A stretch of 17,179 nt of DNA from Kofleriaceae bacterium (GTDB lineage: Bacteria; Myxococcota_A; Polyangia; Haliangiales; Haliangiaceae): positions 1 through 17,179 of the forward strand of contig JAHEAK010000027.1 of the NCBI GenBank assembly GCA_024642805.1, in the 5' to 3' direction. Under the pieces are notes generated by a model. It did no database searches. It worked only from the letters and a program-made list of their open reading frames with translations, and was not told the DNA's origin. Shown one piece after another: positions 12,729 to 17,179 of this stretch. Within the stretch, counting starts at the first letter, position 1; each line of letters starts with the position of its first letter. A program made the position numbers and the translations under genes.

Positions 12729-15700
12729 TCACAGGCTGTGAAAGAGGGCCTGCAGATCCTCGGCATCGAGGTGGCTAACGCCGCCTTCGAAGAGGGCCGA
12801 GTCGGTGAGCTCTTGCTTCTGGCTTTGCATGACCGAGATGCGCTCTTCCAGGGTGTCGCGAGCAACCAGCTTGTAGACCATGACCTTCTTGTCCTGACCG
12901 ATGCGGTGCGCGCGATCGGTCGCCTGTCGCTCGACCGCCGGATTCCACCAGGGGTCGTAGTGAATGACGGTGTCGGCACGGGTCAGGTTGAGGCCGACGC
13001 CACCCGCTTTGAGACTGATGAGGAAGACGGGCGCCTCGCCGTCCTGAAAGCGTCGGATGATGGACTCGCGATCGCGGGTAGCGCCCGTGAGCTTGAGATA
13101 GCCGATATCAGCCTTCTCGCACTCGGCCTCGATGATCTCGAGCATAGAGGTGAACTGCGAGAAGACCAGCACACTGCGACCGGCATCGACCAGCTCGTCG
13201 AGCATGGACATGAGTTTCTCGAGTTTGGCCGAGCTTTTGACACGCTCGGATTGTGCAGTCTTGAGGAGGCGCGGATCGCAGCAACACTGGCGCAGGCGCA
13301 AGAGCGCATCGAGAATGATGAGAGAGGAGGCCTGCACCCCGCGCTCCTTCAAGGCGTCGCGCACTTCTTTGTCCAGGATGATGCGCAGGCTCTCGTAGAG
13401 GTCGCGCTGAGCAGTATCGAAGCTGATGCGCTCGACGATTTCGGTCTTCTCGGGCAACTCGACGTCGACCTGCGCCTTGCTGCGACGCAAGAGGAAGGGC
13501 CGCAGTCGCTTGCGCAAGAGATCCAGGGCCTCGGTGTTGCCGTACTTCTCGATCGCGGATCGGAAGACGATGCGAAAGCTGCTCTTGCTGCCGAGCAGAC
13601 CGGGCATGACCAGATCTGCCTGTGACCAAATCTCTCCCAGGTGATTTTCGATGGGAGTTCCCGACACGCAGAAGCGGCTGTGCGCTTTGAGAGTCTGCAC
13701 CGCGCGCCGAAGCTTGGTGTCGGGGTTCTTGATGGCCTGCGCCTCGTCGAAGATGACACTGGTCCAGGGAATCGCCGACAGAATCTCGATGTCGCGCAGA
13801 AGGGTTTGATAGGAGGTGAGGATGAGCGGCGCTTTGAGCAACTCCTCCACCGACCTGGCGCGGCTGGAGCCGAGATGCACGATGCTCTTGAGCTTGGGCG
13901 TGAAGTGCCCGGCTTCGAAGTGCCAGTTGCCGACCACGCTGCGCGGCGCCACCACCAGCATCGGTGCTTTGACGCTGAGCTTGCGAGCAGCTCGCAAGCC
14001 CTCGGCGAAGGCCAGAAGCTGCACCGTCTTGCCAAGGCCCATGTCGTCGCACAAGAGGCCGCCATAGCCGGCGTCGTGCAAAAAGCGCAACCAGGCCAGG
14101 CCCTGCCGCTGATAGGGGCGCAGCTCGCCAACAAAGCCCTTGCTCTCCTGCCTGGGCGCAAGCTCAGTCAAGGCTGCCAGATCCTTTCGCACTCTCGCCA
14201 GCGCGGCGCTCTCGCTGTACTCGCCCGCCTGCTCCTCGAAGAGCGCCGGCGCGCTGACGCTGGGAATGAGCAGCTCTTGATCCTTGTTGAGTCCACGCAA
14301 GCGCAACTCGACCAATGGGCGCACCCAGCGCTGCAGGCGATCTTTGGGCACGTAGACCTGCTCCCCGGATGGAAGCGTCACGTTGATACCCGCCGCTTGC
14401 ACCCGCCCGAACTCGCCGTCGCTAAAGTTGATGCGGCCATCGCGAATGGCGGCCAAGAGCATTGGCAAGAGATCGATCTGGCGACCGTCGATGCTCACGC
14501 CGATTCCAAAGGAGAACCAGGCGTGCTCCGACGATACCGGGCGCAGCTCCTGCACCCACTCGGTGGGCATGAGGGGCACTTCGGCGGGCACGTCCTCACT
14601 GACCTCGCACAGCCATCCCTGTGCGCTCAAGGCTGGCACTAGCTCCTGCGCGATGTAGCGGGCGGCTTGCAGAAACTCCTGCCCGGAGCGAGAGAAGCTC
14701 AAGTCGATGGGCGCCGCCTCGATGAGCGCGTCGAGCTGGGCCAGGTAGCGGCCCTCCTCGGCCAGGCTGCGCACGATCTCTTGCGCTTGCTCACCTCGCG
14801 ACCGGCCCCATGCTGCCAGTGGAAACTGCACATCGCCGTAGACGGCCTCACTGCGCAGGACCAGCTCCGAGTGTCCTCGCCTGCGCTCGATGTCGACGGC
14901 CAGGAGTGGGCGCAACTTTGGGCCTTCTGGTATCGCAACCGGCTCGGGAAAGAGCAGCTCGGCTTGCTCGGGCAGGAGAATGCCGCGCAGACTTATCTCG
15001 GCGGTGGCCAGCATCGAGCGCGGCACGCCGGGCCCGCGCACCAATTTCTGCACCACGCTGGCGGGCAGACCGAGCTGTAAGAGGCCTATGCTGCGACTGG
15101 CGATGTCGACATAGAGGGGCTCGCGTGCAGCCAGCAGCACCAGGCCTGCATCCAGTCCCAGGCGAAAGAGCTGGTCTTGCCCGGGAATCTCTCGCCAGCC
15201 CAGTTGCTCGCTGCGCGGCTCCCCCCAGCGCAGCGACATGCCGTGCACGTCACGCCAATAGAGCCGACGGGTGGCGGCCAGCTCTTCGAAGATGCTGGCG
15301 TCGAGAAACTCAATCCCAAGGGAGGCCTCTCCCGACGAGGCGCGCGCCAGCGAGCGCACCATCATCATCAGGCGCAAGTCGTTGCTCGAGATCCAGCTTG
15401 GCAATGATTGCGACACGCTATCGATCGAGATCGTCGACGAGCGCGCCAGCCCTCCCCGCTTGAGGATCTTGGTCCGATGAAAACTAAGAGTTGTTCTATA
15501 GTCAGCATCGCCGAGCAGGTAGGCCAGGATGGCACTGGGTGCGGGCGCCGCAGCTTCAGTGACCTCGTGGCCCAGGTCGGCCAACCATTCGCCAACCACC
15601 TGCGCCTGATAGTCCTCTTCCTGAAGTTCGAAGCCCTCCTCTTCGAGCTGGAAGGCGACGATAGCGGCGGCGGCGGCGTGCTTGCAATCAACGGCCACCG

Positions 15701-15917
15701 GGCACGAGCAGCTGCCGCGCAACCAGTCGCCGCTCGGGCCGCAATCGACCGTGACCACATAGGTCTCGGCACCACGCACCTTGGCGACGATCGGAAACTC
15801 GTCGGCCTTGACCAAGGCGACGCGCTCGTCCATGGCGTACTGCAAACCACGATGGAAGGTCTTGGCGTCGAAGTGCTCGGCGACCCGCAGTATCGCGTTA
15901 TCGGAAAAGGTCAGCAC
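12729..15917 (-). CDS. SWIM zinc-finger SNF2-family helicase/ATPase
   Basis: A 1062-residue cytosolic DNA-dependent ATPase. The N-terminus has a SWIM zinc finger, CSCPVAVDCKH, with Cys70, Cys72, Cys78 and His80. A long middle region (about 100-590) is the bacterial SNF2-associated part. The SNF2 ATPase follows: LLCDDMGLGKTVQLL with Walker A Lys630, the DEAQ box at 724-727 (VIFDEAQAIKN) and SGTPIENHLGEIWSQADL. The helicase C domain carries VFSQFTSMLEII, LKAGGVGLNLTRADTVIHYD, PWWNPAVERQATDRAHRIGQ (motif VI) and DTLEERI near the end. The protein is intact and of typical length for bacterial SWIM-SNF2 (RapA/HepA-related) proteins, which are thought to remodel nucleic-acid/protein complexes; the exact role is unknown. 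The start is GTG 15917, with only a weak ribosome binding site. It lies 32 bases after the DUF4863 gene and is likely its co-transcribed partner. Confidence 0.95.
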   Translation of the reverse strand: MLTFSDNAILRVAEHFDAKTFHRGLQYAMDERVALVKADEFPIVAKVRGAETYVVTVDCGPSGDWLRGSCSCPVAVDCKHAAAAAIVAFQLEEEGFELQEEDYQAQVVGEWLADLGHEVTEAAAPAPSAILAYLLGDADYRTTLSFHRTKILKRGGLARSSTISIDSVSQSLPSWISSNDLRLMMMVRSLARASSGEASLGIEFLDASIFEELAATRRLYWRDVHGMSLRWGEPRSEQLGWREIPGQDQLFRLGLDAGLVLLAAREPLYVDIASRSIGLLQLGLPASVVQKLVRGPGVPRSMLATAEISLRGILLPEQAELLFPEPVAIPEGPKLRPLLAVDIERRRGHSELVLRSEAVYGDVQFPLAAWGRSRGEQAQEIVRSLAEEGRYLAQLDALIEAAPIDLSFSRSGQEFLQAARYIAQELVPALSAQGWLCEVSEDVPAEVPLMPTEWVQELRPVSSEHAWFSFGIGVSIDGRQIDLLPMLLAAIRDGRINFSDGEFGRVQAAGINVTLPSGEQVYVPKDRLQRWVRPLVELRLRGLNKDQELLIPSVSAPALFEEQAGEYSESAALARVRKDLAALTELAPRQESKGFVGELRPYQRQGLAWLRFLHDAGYGGLLCDDMGLGKTVQLLAFAEGLRAARKLSVKAPMLVVAPRSVVGNWHFEAGHFTPKLKSIVHLGSSRARSVEELLKAPLILTSYQTLLRDIEILSAIPWTSVIFDEAQAIKNPDTKLRRAVQTLKAHSRFCVSGTPIENHLGEIWSQADLVMPGLLGSKSSFRIVFRSAIEKYGNTEALDLLRKRLRPFLLRRSKAQVDVELPEKTEIVERISFDTAQRDLYESLRIILDKEVRDALKERGVQASSLIILDALLRLRQCCCDPRLLKTAQSERVKSSAKLEKLMSMLDELVDAGRSVLVFSQFTSMLEIIEAECEKADIGYLKLTGATRDRESIIRRFQDGEAPVFLISLKAGGVGLNLTRADTVIHYDPWWNPAVERQATDRAHRIGQDKKVMVYKLVARDTLEERISVMQSQKQELTDSALFEGGVSHLDAEDLQALFHSL

Positions 15918-15949
15918 GAAGGGCCAGGAACGCGCGACAAGGAAACGAG

Positions 15950-16420
15950 CTATTCGGGCTTGGGCCCGAACTGAATGGCGCCGCCGGGCAGGAAGTAGAG
16001 AATGTTCATCGTGCCATCGGCGACCGTGGGCACGTGCCAGGAGTTGGGACCGTAGACCGTCCAGCCCGCTGGCTTGCCGTCGAAGCGCGGCGAGCCGGAG
16101 ACCGCAAAGCAGAGATCGAATTCACCGTTGGGATGGGCATGGCCGGGCCCAGGGCCCTGCATGCGCACGGCGTCGATGCTCATGGCGCTCTTGCCGACAC
16201 TCTTTGCCACGCGCGAGTAGCTGACATCGGGACCGCCATCGCGATCGCAGAGGGACTTGTCAGCCACGCCGCTGGCAAAGAGAGCTGCGATCGCCTGCAT
16301 GGCCGCTCCGTCGACGGGAAAGCGCTCGTTGAGCTGCTCTTGCGCCCCCGGCTCGGATGGATCCAGCCCATCGAGAAAGTCGATCACGGGAGCGAGAGCA
16401 TCTTGCAGGCTGTTGGTCAT
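15950..16420 (-). CDS. DUF4863 family protein (4-hydroxylaminobenzoate lyase PnbB-like)
   Basis: A 156-residue cytosolic protein of the DUF4863 family, which includes PnbB, the 4-hydroxylaminobenzoate lyase of 4-nitrobenzoate degradation. The pattern is clear: LNERFP-type segment near residue 30, SLCDRDGG at 56-63, YSRVAKS, then GHAHPNGEFDL with His94, His96 and Glu100, RFDGKPAGWTVYGP, WHVPTV with His129, and the terminal LYFLPGGAIQFG. The His/His/Glu/His set resembles a cupin metal site, an inference from spacing. No other nitroaromatic gene is nearby, so the PnbB reaction should not be assumed; many family members are uncharacterised. The ATG at 16420 begins the conserved N-terminal helix, and its upstream site is weak. 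It starts 16 bases after the HAD gene's stop and precedes SNF2, giving a three-gene cluster. Confidence 0.88.
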   Translation of the reverse strand: MTNSLQDALAPVIDFLDGLDPSEPGAQEQLNERFPVDGAAMQAIAALFASGVADKSLCDRDGGPDVSYSRVAKSVGKSAMSIDAVRMQGPGPGHAHPNGEFDLCFAVSGSPRFDGKPAGWTVYGPNSWHVPTVADGTMNILYFLPGGAIQFGPKPE

Positions 16421-16436
16421 GTCGTGGCCGACTCTA

Positions 16437-17171
16437 TCAAAGAGGCACGCCAAAGGCCTGGAGCGCCAGGCGCAGCTCTGGGGCCGATCTGCATAACCTA
16501 AGGGTATCGCCAGCATAAGCATTTGCCGGCGGGCTGGGCGCGATGCTGGCGCCACCGAACCAGATGGCTCGACCGCCGACGCCGAGCACGCCCTGCACGT
16601 CGGCGCTCCACGAGTCGCCGATATGCACAAAGTTGGCTGGGTCGACATCCAGCTTGCGCCCGGTCCACCTGAAGATTTCAGGGTCGGGCTTGGCGACACC
16701 CAAAAGTCCCGAGTCGGCGATGCACAAGAAGTCATCTTGCCAACCGAGCTCCTCGATGAGCTGGCGCAGGCGGCCCTCGGAGTTGGAAATGATGGCGACC
16801 TTCGTGCCGGCGGCTGCCACCGCGCGCACCACCTCGATCATGCCCGCGATCGGTCGTCGCCAGAGGTTGTGCACTGGCTGTTGCGTCCACAGCCACTCGA
16901 CCTCGTCGCCTAGCTCGCCAGCCGAGAGTTGCGCGTCGCTGCGCCGCAAGATTTCGCTCATGAGCAGGTGCCAAGGGTGCGCCGTGTGCGCGCAGGCCGC
17001 GTCGTAGAGCTCCCAGGCGGTGGGCAAGGCCAGCTCGAGCGAGGCCGCACTGACCTGCACGCCGCGCGAAGCCAAACGATCACTTAATAAGTCGCAGTCG
17101 AGCTCGGTCAGTGTCTGACCGACGTCGAAAGTCACCGCAAGCGCGCTACCAGCCATGCCCCTGCCTACCAT
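16437..17171 (-). CDS. HAD superfamily hydrolase (subfamily IA-like)
   Basis: A 244-residue cytosolic protein of the haloacid dehalogenase superfamily. Motif I is TFDVGQTL with nucleophile Asp16; motif II is IISNSEG (Ser129-Asn130); motif III is VAKPDPEIF with Lys161; motif IV is HIGDSWSADVQG with Asp186 and Asp191. A helical cap of about 85 residues lies between motifs I and II, as in subfamily IA. Position +2 of motif I is Gly18, not the Asp that most HAD phosphatases use as acid/base, so a phosphatase assignment is uncertain; dehalogenase-like or other activity is possible. The start is ATG 17171, eight bases from the right edge, so its ribosome binding site is only partly visible. ATG 17156, with AGGGG directly before it, is an alternative that still includes motif I. 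It is the first visible gene of the unit with DUF4863 and SNF2. Confidence 0.9.
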   Translation of the reverse strand: MVGRGMAGSALAVTFDVGQTLTELDCDLLSDRLASRGVQVSAASLELALPTAWELYDAACAHTAHPWHLLMSEILRRSDAQLSAGELGDEVEWLWTQQPVHNLWRRPIAGMIEVVRAVAAAGTKVAIISNSEGRLRQLIEELGWQDDFLCIADSGLLGVAKPDPEIFRWTGRKLDVDPANFVHIGDSWSADVQGVLGVGGRAIWFGGASIAPSPPANAYAGDTLRLCRSAPELRLALQAFGVPL

Positions 17172-17179
17172 GGATGCTC

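Noticed and set aside
13641..14642. 333-codon plus-strand frame inside the SNF2 gene
   Set aside because: Fully antisense to an intact SNF2 ATPase with all motifs; His/Gln/Leu-rich composition is a mirror of that gene's codons.

Overview
The window is GC-rich, densely coded bacterial DNA and most likely comes from a myxobacterium or relative (Myxococcota). The support is the SCE4755-type polysaccharide-monooxygenase-like protein with a MYXO-CTERM-like tail (Gly/Ser linker, GGC motif, hydrophobic stretch, Arg cluster), several Cys- and Asp-rich putative lipoproteins, and an extracellular protein ending in an LDL-receptor class A module. This placement is inferred from gene content; no rRNA or tRNA gene is visible. 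I see no insertion sequence, phage gene, integrase or CRISPR array.

Layout. Positions 1-1580 (minus) hold a two-gene secreted polymer-degradation unit: an LPMO-like protein followed one base later by an LpqC/PHB-depolymerase-type esterase that runs off the left edge. Divergent from it, 1684-4040 (plus) carries an M3 oligoendopeptidase F and a DUF1697 protein joined by a TAATG stop/start overlap, possibly preceded by a 10-codon leader ORF. Then come minus-strand genes: a tandem glutaredoxin/GST-N protein (4080-4790) with an AT-rich promoter containing a dyad, an unrecognised cupin-like protein (4945-6066), a large lipoprotein with a possible papain-like Cys/His domain and a C-terminal LDLa module (6116-7981), and an orphan PhnD-like substrate-binding protein (8150-8947).

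A divergent intergenic region leads to plus-strand genes: a short, very acidic lipoprotein whose signal peptide contains four perfect 12-bp repeats (9185-9652), a putative ATP-grasp protein (9715-11175), and a Cys-containing lipoprotein built of three degenerate modules (11295-12668). Converging on these, 17171-12729 (minus) is a likely operon of a HAD hydrolase, a DUF4863/PnbB-like protein and a SWIM-SNF2 helicase.

Most genes are chromosomal housekeeping or envelope functions. The places that repay attention are the repeat-bearing acidic lipoprotein beside an ATP-grasp gene (9185-11175), the LPMO/esterase pair, the LDLa lipoprotein, and the tandem CPYC/SPYC redox protein with its promoter dyad. 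I see no convincing defence or mobile system.
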